Origin: Blasia pusilla
Lineage: Eukaryota; Marchantiophyta; Marchantiopsida; Blasiales
Direction: 5' to 3'
Assembly: GCA_050084515.1 (NCBI GenBank)
Contig: CM114273.1
Span: forward strand, 39,742,001 to 39,806,000
Length of the DNA stretch: 64,000 nucleotides
Positions 12,873 to 24,221 of the stretch are shown in pieces. Made by a program: the position numbers and the translations under genes. Numbering within the stretch: position 1 is the stretch's first letter; every line of letters begins with the position of its first letter. The notes under the pieces were generated by a model, which did no database searches, was not told where the DNA came from, and worked only from the letters and a program-made list of their open reading frames with translations.

Positions 12873-13065
12873 CTAGTATCTTGTTAGTGCGATGCACGGA
12901 TGATAGATTCTCCCCTTAATTTAAATATTACTTTTTAATGAAGTCAACAATAGAATGACCTTAAGAAGATATATATCAAAAATAGAAGGATACTAAGAAG
13001 ATATGTGTCAAAGTATAGAATGAGGATGTGTTTCCTCTAACCCCATCCTTTTCTAATTATATCTA
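12873..13065 (-). mobile_element. Miniature Helitron-like element (copy B)
   Basis: Read on -, the element ends in CTAG followed by a host T, with a small hairpin (GTGC-ATC-GCAC) about 10-15 nt before the end, as in Helitron 3' ends. Its other end aligns base for base in length with the TC 5' end of the copy at 52981-53171 (193 against 191 bp), although TC is mutated to TA. It is far too short to encode a RepHel protein and is non-autonomous. Confidence 0.6.
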
Positions 13066-13222
13066 TATTACTATGTGAGGGTGCCTTCTTGACTTGCAAA
13101 CACCTCTTTGCTTCACATGTGGTAATAAGACAAAAAGAAAAAAAATCATTTTATTAAAAAAAATTTGCGTCCAAGAAGATTAGTCCCTTCACTCCTGCGA
13201 ATGAACTAATGGCAGTAGATTA

Positions 13223-13260
13223 CTAGTAAGATGTCCGTGCGATGCACACAAAATAAAAAA
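13223..13260 (-). mobile_element. Helitron-like 3' terminus, second subfamily
   Basis: On - the sequence reads through a GTGCATCGCAC hairpin into CTAG at 13223, followed by a host T. The same hairpin core as the copy at 12873 is used but the interior differs. The matching 5' end was not located. Confidence 0.45.
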
Positions 13261-14064
13261 TTGTTTGAAGAGTTAATATATAGCCCATGAAATGAAAAAA
13301 TTATTGATGTTGTACACAAATTCAAATTATTAGTGCACGTGACAATTACCATAAGTCAAATAATAAAACAATCTCCCATAATAATATAAATTATTAGATT
13401 ACGTAATAATTAGACTACCCGACACTGTGGGCAATTATTCTCCCAATTCGGAAAACTTTGATATGTACGATTCCGCACTGCTCTACTTTGGCGCGAGCAA
13501 GTCATGCGTATCAAACAACTTTGTTTTGAACTTGGGATAACGTTCGGCACATCATCTTGTCCACAATTCTATAAGTCTATTGATCATGGCTATAGGCTTG
13601 AGAGTGCATCTTGGAGAGCTCCCAATATACAATATGTGTAATTGGACTTGCAATTAGTGATTGTGACATGACTCAAAAGTTTCATTCTCTTACACTTGCG
13701 GTCTAGTCATTGATGGGTTGTCGATGAGTCACAACAAACTCAAACTTGTTCCGCAAATTTTTTTGTGCCTTTGCAACTTAACTACGGGTTTACAAGCCAC
13801 AATTGGCTCGTGATAAAACTTGCAAGAGGCTCACAAATTTTTCATTTCCCATTTTTGGATTTAATTTCATACTTTCAAATTATCTCCATTAAATATATAG
13901 GACATTTCAATCAAGCCAAAAAAATGAGGTAATAGAGATGAAATCTTTATGTATATGGAAATAAATTATATAAAAACCACTATTGGTTCGCATATCCATT
14001 GACACTTGTATTGGAAATCATATATACTCCATCAGTTTGCACCTGAAATGCCTCTCATGAAGAG
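13261..14064. other. no gene recognised; AT-rich
   Basis: No ORF of note and no repeat boundary recognised up to the LTR-like unit at 14065. Confidence 0.4.
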
Positions 14065-14705
14065 TGTCACGTCTTTTAGGATAGATCGGTGAGATCTAGT
14101 AGAGCGCCTTCGTGAGTAGTGGAGGAAACGCTCAGTAGGTCGAGGATGACCTACTGAGGCCTCTAGAAACCTGAGAGAGCAGGTTTCCCCTTCGTTTCGG
14201 CTCATTTGGAGCCATATTGAAGAACTTACTATTTTAGATAAGTACCATTTTGAGTATATGATCGACTTTCTATTTTTGGTAAGTGACCCTTGACCTCCTA
14301 CATCATGTCAAGAGCCAAGGAAGTGACTTGGGAGAATAGGTTACCATGGAGAGAACTTGGGAGAGGGGAGGGGTATACCTCAAGGAGAGAGAGCTTGAGA
14401 GCTCATTCTCTCTTTGTTGAACCTCTTGGCATGAGGCGGCGGAGCTATGGTCCCTTGCCTTGTGAGTGTAACCCAAGCCTCTCATTAGGAGAGTGGGTTT
14501 GGTTTGACATGAGAGAGAGTGCACACCTTTGAGAGCTATGGTGTGAGATGGTGTAGAGAGAGATTGGATCTTACTTTATTGGAGATATTTTAGTACTTCT
14601 TGTCTCATTGTTTGGATGCTAAGAGTTAGCATGGGATCGTGCGTGTTTGTGTGTATGTTCGGTGACAACGATGTATGTAGTGTAGCGATGTGTATACGCA
14701 CGACA
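14065..14705 (+). mobile_element. Stand-alone LTR-like unit of the DNMT/PHD gypsy family (solo LTR or internal-deletion derivative)
   Basis: The 641-bp unit begins TGTCACGTC and ends GCACGACA, so its termini are TGTC...GACA. It is flanked by AGAG on both sides (14061-14064 and 14706-14709), a 4-bp target duplication; AAGAG fits too if the last A belongs to the target. Copies lie at 18245-18889 (inverted) and 30009-30674. Its first 514 bp match the 5' end of element B and its last 127-128 bp match the 3' end of B. The short ORFs in it (14290-14532) recur in each copy only because the DNA is conserved. Either it is a solo LTR or B's ends are unusual; see findings. Confidence 0.8.
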
Positions 14706-16256
14706 AGAGTTACATTAGACATGTAGAAGGCCTACCACCTGAAGATAGATATCCCAATAGATATCTTCATTACTCATAGCGATCCACTGCCAATAGTTGC
14801 CATGATATGTCTGATGTTACCTAATCCTATGTAGTAATATTGGTTATGGATAGGCCCCAAGTGTCCACTCAAACCCCTTTTTGAGTAGGACTTTTTGCTT
14901 TTCCTTAGAGCAGCAAGATGATCTAGAAGGGAGATCTCCTTGTCCACCAAGTCCTCTTCCTCCTCCTCCTCCTCCTCCTCCTCCTCACCCTTGCTATCGA
15001 AAGCATCATCTAAATAGGCATCTTTGATCAATGCAAGCACGCATACTCGTCAACGTTCCTTCTCCACAATGGGTCCATCAAGATATGGCATTCCATGTTG
15101 CACCAAACACACATGTGAAGTTAATATCTCTTCTGAAAATAACTAAATGGAAGAGACTATATTAGTTTGAGATTGAGGAACTTACCATAGACAATAAGAG
15201 GTCTTGATCATTGAAGACCTCCTTCAAGCCTTTTTTCCCTATCGTACATTAACCACTATTTTAGAACTCAAGTACTCTGAATTCATCATAAACTATTACA
15301 AGCTAACCATATAGTAAATTAAGGCTTCTAAAATACTAACTAACTAAGCATATGTTCCTATGAGGTACGAGATAGTTACAAAGGCATGTTGGAATGCTCC
15401 CTCCCCTCCGTTACCCTAGGAGTGAGTCCCCTTTAGCATATAATCCAGATGCCACACCTTTACCAATTGTTGTTGGTCCACCCATTCTCTTTGGGGGTTT
15501 CTTATTGGTGCCAAATCCCTTTGTAGGATGGACATCCATGATATCATGTCATAGTTTATGCATGTTGGTGCAGCCAACACAAATGCCTCACACTCCTTCT
15601 CCTCTAGCTACTCAAGCCTCCCACACTTCCATGTATGCCGCTACTACCATGCAGTAACAATGATCCAAAATAAACATACCAATCATTGTCTGCATACACT
15701 CAAACACAATTAGATGTAATTATCCAATATTTTTTATTAGCGTCATCTCATTACTCAAACATAATGGCATTCCAAATGGCTTGACAATATGTCGATGGTT
15801 GGTCCACCCGCACATGATATACAAACATGCATTGCTCACACAGGTGCTACACGATGAGGCAAAGAAACCGCTTTGCCTCTAACCTCATCAAATCTCTTGA
15901 AAGGGTCAACATACATTATATGGCTGGTCTCTTTTTGATGACACGACCGAGAAAGGAATAATATTTGGAAATAACGTGTTGAACTCCAAGTCATTTCCGT
16001 CTACAATAAAGGGGACCTACCAAAATCTAGTGAAAAGGCTTTAGATTCCGTAACAGACCAGTCCGAGGTCCTAACCAACAAAACCCATTCTCTTCTTCTA
16101 CCAACTAGCTCTACTTATAGCATCATATTTATTTGATCATTGTATAGAACAAGAGAGGCATCCAATGCTCCAAAAAGATTGGAGAATATTTGTTACTACT
16201 CTCAACATACAAAGGAAGTTGCACATAGTGTTGTTCATATATAACATCCAAATTAC
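14706..16256. other. no gene recognised; contains (TCC)n at 14952-14987
   Basis: An 88-codon ORF on - (14774-15040) owes its run of Glu codons to the TCC microsatellite. Stretches on - near 15400-15560 and 16150-16270 look mildly coding (e.g. MDVHPTKGFGTNKK) but match nothing I recognise. This may be a decayed transposon. Confidence 0.35.
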
Positions 16257-16713
16257 TGTCACGACTTTCTAGGATAGATCGGAGAGATCTGGTAGAGCGC
16301 CTTCGCGAGTAGAGGACGACATGCTCAAGAGGTCGAGGATGACTTGATGAGGTCCCGGAAAACTTGAGAGAGTAGGTTTCCCTTTCGTTTCGCCTCATTT
16401 GGAGCCATATATAGAAACTTACTATTTTTGGTAAGTTTCCATATTTGGTAGAGTTGACTTTACACTTTGGGAAGTGGCCCTTGACCAGTTACATCAGGTC
16501 AAGAGCCAAGGAGGTGACCTATGAGCATAGGTTATCCAGGAGAGAGCTTGGGAGAGGGAAGGGGGTATACCTCAAGGAGAGAGAGCTTGAGCGCTCATTC
16601 TCTCTTTGTTGAACCTCTTGGCATGCGGCGGCAAAGCTATGGTCTTGTTTGCCTTGTGTATGTAACCCAAGCCTCCCATTAGGAGAGTGGGTTTGCTTTG
16701 ACATTGAGAGATA
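16257..16713 (+). repeat. 5' LTR-like left part of element A
   Basis: Homologous to the first roughly 450 bp of the 641-bp unit, beginning TGTCACGACTTTC. Similarity ends near 16713 (GAGAGATAAG) and the last part of the unit is absent, as it also is at B's 5' end. No canonical plant primer-binding site could be recognised just downstream. Confidence 0.7.
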
Positions 16714-17824
16714 AGAAGTTGACGCCGTGACAACTGCCGCCGCTGCGTGTTGTTGCCGACGTGAGTTGTCGTCGCTGCCACTATCAGTTGCCACTTTCGT
16801 TGTCAACAAGAGTTACCACCCCCGCCGCCGATGTTCAAAACAACAAAAAATCACCAATGGCTAGGTAGGGCGACCGCTGCCATACTTGGTGAGTCTATAT
16901 GAGTCACCGCCACTCGTTAACTCGCTACTTCGACAGTGTGACCTTTTTGGATTCATGGAATAGTAGTTTATTCCCCACTTTGCTATGTTTTGATTGGTAG
17001 CCGCTTGACAATGATTGAATACCGTGTCATGACGCCCGTAGCCACCGATTAACGCGCCATGCCGCCGTGGCTGCACCGCACGGTCTCGATCGCAGAGCCG
17101 CACCATCACTAGGAGCAGATTGCATTTTGTTGACTGAGGAGGGTATGCCTCCGAGTGCCGTACCCCATTCTCGAGCGTTGCGCCGTTTGTAGCCGTTCCG
17201 TGCCTCTAGTGCCACACCGACCCGCTGGACGTGCATCGCACATCGAGGAGATTCGAGCATCATCAGTACCACGGGAGTACGACATGCTATTTGGAGGAGT
17301 TGTCTTTACGAACAAGTAGTAGTAGGGATCGAGATTTGCAGTTGTTGAGGAGCGACATCGACATTTATTGTCAGGTTTCCCATTCTAGTCTTTTTCCCTA
17401 CATGTGTTAGGGATTTTCAGGTATTGGGAAGTTATTTGGGATATTGGGTTTCGTGCTCATGCTGAGAGCATTGATGATGTATGGGTTTAGGGGACATAGA
17501 CCTATGTGGGATGTCCAAAGTTGAGTATGGTTTGTCGATGAGACAATAAATTAGTTTTTTTGCCGCACCATGCCGCTTGTTGCCGCACAACACACGTCTT
17601 AGTGAGAGAGGGTAGATTGATTTCCGCGTGTTTAGTTTGAGTGTTTCAGGTATTACTTGCGAGATTGAGAATGATCGTGTGAGAGGGGCACGAGAGTCAT
17701 CACGGCGTCCTTTCAGGATATTGAGAGGCGAGGTAGTGGACTTGAGAGTAGCTCTGGAGGGTTTACCCGGAGTGGTACGAAGTTTTGAGGGTCTCCACGT
17801 GAGAGACCACCTCGATCTCCTTCT
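16714..17824 (+). other. Element A 5' leader
   Basis: GC-rich non-coding leader with repeated GCCGC motifs between the LTR-like part and gag. The interval from about 16960 is shared with element B (26310 on). No long ORF is conserved between the two copies; the first conserved start is the gag MSSSDE at 17825. Confidence 0.6.
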
Positions 17825-19640
17825 ATGTCGTCTTCAGACGAGGAGGAGTGTGTTAGTGATCCACCTTACACATTGAGTGGTCCTACCAGTTGGGCGTACG
17901 AGATGGACGACCGGGGTAGAGGACCGCGTAGGTTTTCGGGTGCTCTAGTCACCATAGAGCTACATGACTTCATTGCGGAGTTTAGGAGTTGGTGTGACTC
18001 ACATCGGGCTAGGAACTCTAGAGAGTTCAACCGGTTTACAGCATGGAACGGTATGTTCCAGCATTTAGAGGGGGTATCCATGGACGATTACCATGAGTTC
18101 TCCCACAGATATGCCCAGTAGATTGAGGCATAGAGACTCTACTATGACCCACATTATTTGTCATGGATGGTGCCGTTCCCAAATGAGGAGGAAGAGTGAG
18201 GAAAGGCTACTTCCTCTTCCACTAGTGATGTTTTAGGAGGGGTTTGTCGTGCGCATACACATCGCTACACTACATACATCGCTGTCACCGAACATACACA
18301 CAAACACGCACGATCCCATGCTAACTCATGGCATCCAAACAACGAGACAAGAAGTATTAAAATATCTCCAATAAAGTAAGATCCAATCTCTCTCTACACC
18401 ATCTCATACCATAGCTCTCAAAGGTGTGCACTCTCTCTCATGTCAAACCAAACCCACTCTCCTAATGAGAGGCTTGGCTTACACTCACAAGGCAAGGGAC
18501 CATAGCTTTGCCGCTTCATACCAAGAGGTTCAACAAAGAGAGAATAAGCTCTCAAGCTAGCTCTCTCTCCTTGAGGTATACCCCTCCCCTCTCCCAAGCT
18601 CTCTCCATGGTAACTTATTCTCCCAAGTCACCTCCTTGGCTCTTGACGTGATGTAGGAGGTCAAGGGCCACTTACCAAAAATAGAAAGTCGATCATATAC
18701 TCAAAATGGTACTTACTTGAAATAGTAAGTTCCTCAATATGGCTCCAAATGAGCCAAAACGAAGGGGAAACCTGCTCTCTCAGGTTTCTCGGGGCCTCAA
18801 TTGGTCATCCTCGACCTATTGAGCGTGTCCTCCACTACTCATGAAGGCGCTCTATTAGATCTCACCGATCTATCCTAAAAGAAGTGACATGTCACTTGCA
18901 CTAGAGCAGTTGCAACGTCTAGTCAGGTTCGTCCTAGGTTCAACCCCGTGATTGAGTTCTTCGCTGAGTTGAGGGCGAGCTACCAAGGGGTACGGACGAA
19001 GAAGTTGCCGAGCATCCACGCCTTCCAGAGGCGCCCGGGTGAGAGTTTGCGTGAGGCTAACACTCGCTTGGGTCGGTTGATCAACGTCACTCATGGGGTG
19101 ACAGAGGCTCAGGCTATCTAGTCATGGTACGCGATGCTAGACCGGACCCTACGGACACGGGTGTGGGAGGGGGTGCTTCTTATGAACATCTCCCCCACGT
19201 TGAGAGATGTTTTTAGCACTGCCGAGAACATTGAGCGCAACATGGCGGAGGAGAGTGTAGACACCATGGGTTCTGGGAGAGAGCAATCACGATTGTCTAC
19301 ACCACCAGTGCAACAACCTAGACTCCAAGATAGGTCGACTGTGGCACCACGAGCTCAGGGAGAATACCGGGAGGCCATGCCATAGAGACATGCGCCTTCA
19401 TTTGCGGCTCAACAGCAGTCGCCTACGATTACTTGTTGGTCATGTGGTGGAGCCCATCATTAGCGCGATTGCATTCGTCAGGATCATGGACGTGTGCCTT
19501 AGCATGACGGAGGAGATCGTGCTGCACCAGGAGGTTATCAGTGTGACTATTGTCAAAGGTATGGTCACACACGCGCGAGGTGTTTCAGTTTACATCCTGA
19601 GTTACGTCCCGACCGAGGGCTAGAGAGGGCACCAGAGCGA
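17825..19640 (+). pseudogene. gag of element A (capsid and two CCHC zinc knuckles), disrupted
   Basis: The start MSSSDEEE is shared with B (near 27168). The first part (17825-18121) resembles a retrotransposon capsid N-terminus; the frame then meets TAG codons and is cut by the inverted unit at 18245-18889. After it the frame resumes (FNPVIEFFAELRASY...) with capsid-like sequence to about 19260. Two zinc knuckles follow in the same frame: a first CxxCxxxH-type box at 19434-19472 that contains a TAG, and a perfect CX2CX4HX4C box at 19542-19583 (CDYC...GH...C). Stops at about 19121, 19383 and 19461 are all TAG. Normal role: capsid formation and RNA packaging. Confidence 0.7.
18245..18889 (-). 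mobile_element. Inverted LTR-like unit inside gag of element A
   Basis: Reverse-complement copy of the 641-bp unit (645 bp, TGTCGTGCG at the left, GTGACA at the right). The right end abuts TGTCAC, giving a GTGACATGTCAC palindrome at the junction. No convincing 4-5 bp target duplication flanks it, so simple insertion followed by rearrangement, or ectopic recombination, is possible. It splits gag. Confidence 0.8.
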
Positions 19641-20028
19641 GTAGCCGGTCCGAGTGGGCGTAGAAATCATGCACCAGGTGGTATCGTTGGGGGACGAGGA
19701 GTTGGAGGTGCCCGCGGAGGAGGTAGAGTCCCACCATCTACATGCGTTGAGGGAGACGTTGGGCGTGAGGGTGGGATGGCTACTCAGATACATCAGCTAT
19801 AACGGCAGATTGCCGCTATGGCATTGAGGTTACCTGATGTCGGGTCGTGACATCGACGTCTTATGGAGCCGCCAGAGATATGGAGAATCCTGGTTGGATG
19901 TGCAGGGTTTTCCAGATGAAGGCCGCTGCAGTTGTTACGTGTGGAGCAGCCATAGAGTTGGATCCACATCGAGGAGAAGCCAAGAAATAGATCAGGCTTC
20001 CTGAGTCCTTCACATTGTCCAAGGCGAG

Positions 20029-20890
20029 ATGAGGACCCCATTGATGGGTCCTGATCAGAGTTCTCGGAGAGTTGGTGATGTTGTTGGTGTGTTGGCATGG
20101 AGGGCGACGGAAGAAGCAAGTACAACGACTCCTATTATTGATGCTCAGGAGGAGCATATGTCGAGCACGTTGTTGGGGACGGCCACTATTATGTATCGCG
20201 CTCCTTTATTTTCTGCTTCCAATGTTATGACGTTGGAAGGTACACCCGCCGAGGTTTTCCGACTTACCGCTACGCTATGTGAGCGTGGATTTGGAGTTCC
20301 TGCATCACGTTCAGAGATGATTGTAGAGGAGGTGATGGACCTGCCCTTGGAGCTGATGCTCGGGCCGTCCACGTCACATTCATGGCAGGTTGCGGCTGCT
20401 AGGATGGCGAAGATGCCTACTAGACCCGCGATAGAGCATGCCATGGCTTCTCTTGGTGGTATTTTGTTGGATAACCGGGGAGAGATCTTCCACTTGGTGA
20501 GTCTAGGAGGTAGATCTTTTAGTCCGCAATGCGTCTTGTTGGATTCAGGAGCGCAATCCCTCATGTTGGGAAAAGTGGCATTCATAGGATTAGGCTTGAC
20601 GAGAGCCGATGTGGGGCGTTGTCCATTCCAAATACATACATCCTTGGGTGGAGTGAGTACCACACACTATATCACCCGATAGGAGGCTGTGGTGAGGATT
20701 TTCCCCGCACATCCTACAGATGAGTTCGTGGTGCAAGCCAAGACGATAATGACCGATGTAGAGTCCTACAACGTCTTGGTTGGTGGAGCATTGTTATACC
20801 CGATGGGGTTTTCCCTAGATTACTAGGAGGAGTCCGCGTCCTACAAACCATGATGGCAGTCAAGTGATGGGCGCCTTAGCTCATTACTTC
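20029..20890 (+). pseudogene. Retropepsin-type aspartic protease region of element A
   Basis: The frame at 20029-20682 encodes a linker and then VLLDSGAQSLMLG with the D-S-G active-site triplet (Asp at 20541-20543). After a TAG the same domain continues with VLVGGALLYPMGF, resembling the conserved C-terminal part of retropepsins. Normal role: polyprotein processing. The protease frame differs from the gag frame, which may be natural or due to decay. Position just upstream of the methyltransferase is as expected for a pol that has gained a domain between PR and RT. Confidence 0.65.
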
Positions 20891-21126
20891 TTTGATTCAC
20901 AAGTGCAGTGATCGAACAACGGCCAAGAGAGATGGCGACCTTAGCAACATTTAGGAGTGCCATCACTTGGCCTAGTGATTTGATTGAGGAACATGTCCAT
21001 TCAGAGGATACTCCCATTCCTTACATTTCTATGGAGAGGAGTGTCAAGGCAGCCGTATCAGTCCGTGGAGGAGAGGTGCCGCTTTAGGGCTCGATTGAGG
21101 AGCTTTGACCCTTAGCCATTGAGCAT

Positions 21127-22215
21127 GTGCAGACCGCGTGGAGCGAGATGTTTGCACTAGAGTGTGACAGGTTAGAGGAACCCGAGGTAGGCAGGAGTGC
21201 TGCTGTGACTCCTTTGGACACCACCCCCATTTTGTGGTGCATCCTAGAGGAGGGTATTCGCATGTTGGATCTCTTTGGAGGGATCAGCACTGGGTTAGCT
21301 GTTGTTTGGCATGCTGGAATGCGCGTGCAGCTAATCCTGTATGTGGAGATTGATGATGTTGTGAGGCGCGCTTCACTTCACCATGTGGCGCTGTTACGCC
21401 TCCGTTTTCCCGACTTGTTGTCTGCGTCCGCCATTCAGGGTTACCAAAGTTCCCTACCTAGGGACACTTCATTGTTCGGGGCGTAGGACTTGGAGCGGGT
21501 AGGGACCATAGACTTGGTCATTGCGGGTTGGCCGTGTCAAGGCCAATCGAGTATTGGACAAGGTAGCGGGTTAGCTAACACTCGGTCCATGTTTTTTTGG
21601 GAGAATCGATACGGATCTTGTGACATTTACAGGAGCATCAGCCTCCTTCTCTATCATACATTTTGGAGAATGTGCCAATTTTGGGCGATTCAAGGTCCCT
21701 CGTGGTGAGGAGTACACATTAGATGCGCGTATGGATCGGCCCGGTAGTGTTTTTCTAAAGCACACCACCCGCATCTATGGTGGACCAACTTGGTACCATA
21801 TGAGGTGTTGCGTAGGGCTTATGCAAGAGTGGAGCATCCCTCCAATTTGTTGGTCGATTCTATATTGGATCCGGGACGTCGATCATAGGCAGTGAGGCAC
21901 GATGATCGACCGCGGTTGATTGTGGTCAACAAGATTGGCATGCCACAAGCAGCCTTTCCCAAATTGGTGAGTTTTCCCGCTTCATATGCATTCAAGGAGG
22001 CCTGACGTGGCTTGGTTTGGGATGACCAGGTACAGAGGTTGGTGGAGCCCAATGCCGATGAGCGAGAGCAAGCGATGGGATTCCCCACATGAGTGACGGC
22101 AATACCGTCACTATCGGAGGCATCACGACGTCATGTCTTGGGTCAGGCGATGGACCTAAACTTCTTGACATGGATTTTCAGCTTAGGAGTAGCTGAGCAA
22201 CGTCATTTGAGGATG
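21127..22215 (+). pseudogene. C5 cytosine DNA methyltransferase domain embedded in gypsy pol (element A)
   Basis: Ordered motifs of a C5-MTase are present: motif I, S-adenosylmethionine binding, MLDLFGGISTG (Asp at 21268); motif II region LYVEID; motif IV DLVIAGWPCQGQS with the catalytic Cys at 21535-21537; motif VI LENVPILGDSR (ENV at 21666-21674); then a target-recognition-like stretch, the motif IX region ADEREQAMGF, and motif X VLGQAMDLN near 22140. Motif order is non-permuted and the C-terminal part recalls DNMT3/DRM-type enzymes. The domain lies between protease and RT. Motif VI is in another frame than IV and IX, and TAG/TGA codons interrupt it, so this copy is inactive. Similar fusions have been reported in charophyte and dinoflagellate retrotransposons (recalled, not checked). 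Confidence 0.85.
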
Positions 22216-22489
22216 CGACAGATCACAAAAGTTGCGTTGGTGAGCCCCATGCCTACCGAGACAATTGAGGAAGTGACTGGGGGCGAGACCCGAGGACATC
22301 GACACACTAGGGGTGATCAAGAGAGACACCCTTGGACTTCTTGGGATGTTTTGCAAGTACACCAGGAGACGATAGCCACAACATCGAGCATGGTTCCGGG
22401 TACTACACGTGGAGATGAGAGTTATATTGTCCGAGACGGGGTTGCACCATAGCAACCACTGACATCCGCGCCGGAGAGTCCTACCATAG

Positions 22490-23500
22490 TCAAGATGGAG
22501 ACTTGGGAGACTTGGGAGCCAGATATGGGCCCTAAGATAGGAGGAGAGCGGCGCCAGATACACCAATTCCTTAGGAGTTATAGGAGTTGTTTTGCATTTA
22601 GTATGCATGATTTGGGTACGCTGAAGGGTCAAGGGATCCGCCTTGAGTTGTCGAGTGATACGCCAATCTTTCGACAACCCTACAGTACAATGACATGGAG
22701 AGGGCTCTAATTCAGAGTAGCAGCTAGGACTTAGTTGGAGCAAGACTAGTGGAGATGCCGCATGGAGAGTATGCATATGCCACTGTCATGCCCGCCAAGA
22801 AGGATGGGCATGGCAATTGGACGGATAGGCGGATGTGTGGAGATTACCGACCTATCAATCAGCAGACAAAGTCCAATACGTATGCCATGCTCACCCTTGA
22901 GGAGATCTTTGATGTGATTGGGCATGCAAAGATCAACTGCCTATGAGATTGGAGGACAAGCAGAAGACGGTATTTTGGGGCATCGATCCTTACGGGAAGG
23001 ATCATTTGTAATAGTGGCAGTTCTTACCATTCGGGTTAAAGAACGCCCCGGCTGAGTTTCAGGGGATCATGGATAGGATCTTGGCAGGTCTGGATTTTTC
23101 TAGGTGTTATATTGATGACATCGTAGTCTTTAGTGCCACGATTGAGGAGCATGAGTGACATCTAGAGGAGGTGTTTCGACGATTGCAGTTACATGGGCTG
23201 AAGCTACATCCAAGAAAGTCCAAGTTCTTCTACGACCAGATTGAGTACTTGGGTCAAACGATATATCCATGGGGCCTTGGTGTGTAATAGACAAAAGAAG
23301 AGGCTATTTCACGCATTCCACGCCCTACAGATGTAAGTCAAGTTTGTGCATTCTTGGGATTGGTGAACTTCTATCGACAGTACGTCAAGGGTTTCAGTTC
23401 GATTGCGAAGCCGCTAACCTTGATGACCAAGGTAGATCAGGAGTGGCATTGGGGGGATGAGCAAGAGAGAGCATTTCAGATGCTCAAGGATAAATTGACA
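22490..23500 (+). pseudogene. Reverse transcriptase of element A, disrupted
   Basis: Gypsy RT blocks appear in order across several frames: FAFSMHDLGTLKGQGIRLEL, a KKDGHGNW...MCGDYRPIN block (22797-22864), the LPFGLKNAPAEFQ-like block near 23030-23060, and the catalytic YIDD at 23108-23119 (CYIDDIVVFS), followed by the LHPRKSKFFYDQIEYLG connection. Stops and frameshifts separate the blocks and the sequence between about 22945 and 22980 is shortened. Element B keeps only the part from the FQ block on. Confidence 0.8.
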
Positions 23501-24217
23501 TCCGCGCCCATATTGAGGAGACCGATCAGGGGGCGTCCTTTCGAGTTGCATACAGATTGAAGCATGTTGGGGCTTGGAGCCGTGCTCACCCAGCATGACG
23601 ATGATGGTAGAGAGTTTATGGTGGCTTATGCTAGTCACTAGAACAATGCTGCAGAGGCAAAGTTTAGCTCGTATTAGGGACAGTGCTTGGCTACTGTGTG
23701 GGTTGTCGCACATTTCAAATGTTATCTATTCAGAAATCCCTTTACCATCATTACTGATCATCAGCCACTTAAGTGGTTGATGGAGTCCGACAAGCTTCCA
23801 GGGAAACTTGCAAGGTGTGCTCTTTTGTTGCAGGAGTGTGACTTCTAGGAGGTGCATAGACCTGGGATGCTCAACCAGGATGCATATGGTTTGAGCCGTA
23901 ACCCATATCTGAGTCAGCGAGATGCGATTGGAGCTCGTTGGCATGGTGAGAGTGATGAGGAGTTGGTGCTAGGATGGCATGCGTCAGCCTCTTTGGGCTT
24001 GTTGGCTATGGAGAGCCAGATTGCTGAGACTTTGAGGGCAAGGTTTGATGGAGAGTCCTTAGATCCAGAGGCTGGTGAGGAGACGACAGGTGGTCGAGAC
24101 ATTCACGACGATGGAGTGGTCTTGGAGTACCTGTGTACAAACAAAGTCACGAGCACAATGGGTGCTAGAGAGCGGGATCGGATTCTACACCGAGCCCAAC
24201 GGTTCCAGTGGGTTTAG
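23389..24217 (+). pseudogene. RT thumb/RNase H of element A, tandem copy 1
   Basis: Encodes KGFSSIAKPLTLMTK, WHWGDEQERAF, a broken LHTD box (TGA after it), FTIITDHQPLKWLM, and VHRPGMLNQDAYGLSRN, typical of Ty3/gypsy RNase H. A TAG in the segment before the VHRPG motif stands where copy 2 and element B have CAG. After the RNase H comes the spacer toward integrase up to ARERDRILHRAQRFQW, then a jump back into RNase H at about 24222. Confidence 0.75.
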
Positions 24218-24221
24218 GGTA

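Noticed and set aside
14290-14532. Recurrent 80-codon ORF in every copy of the LTR-like unit (also near 25137 and 30316)
   Set aside because: It recurs because the DNA repeats; an ORF on the other strand is equally preserved and there is no motif.
14774-15040. 88-codon ORF on - with a poly-Glu run
   Set aside because: The run is a TCC microsatellite; the rest matches no family. A transposase N-terminus was considered but is unsupported.
20145-20663. 172-codon ORF on - opposite the protease region
   Set aside because: It is the antisense shadow of the protease frame with the DSG box on +; no motif of its own.
22183-22776. 197-codon ORF on -
   Set aside because: Antisense to the end of the methyltransferase and the start of RT; composition is not protein-like.
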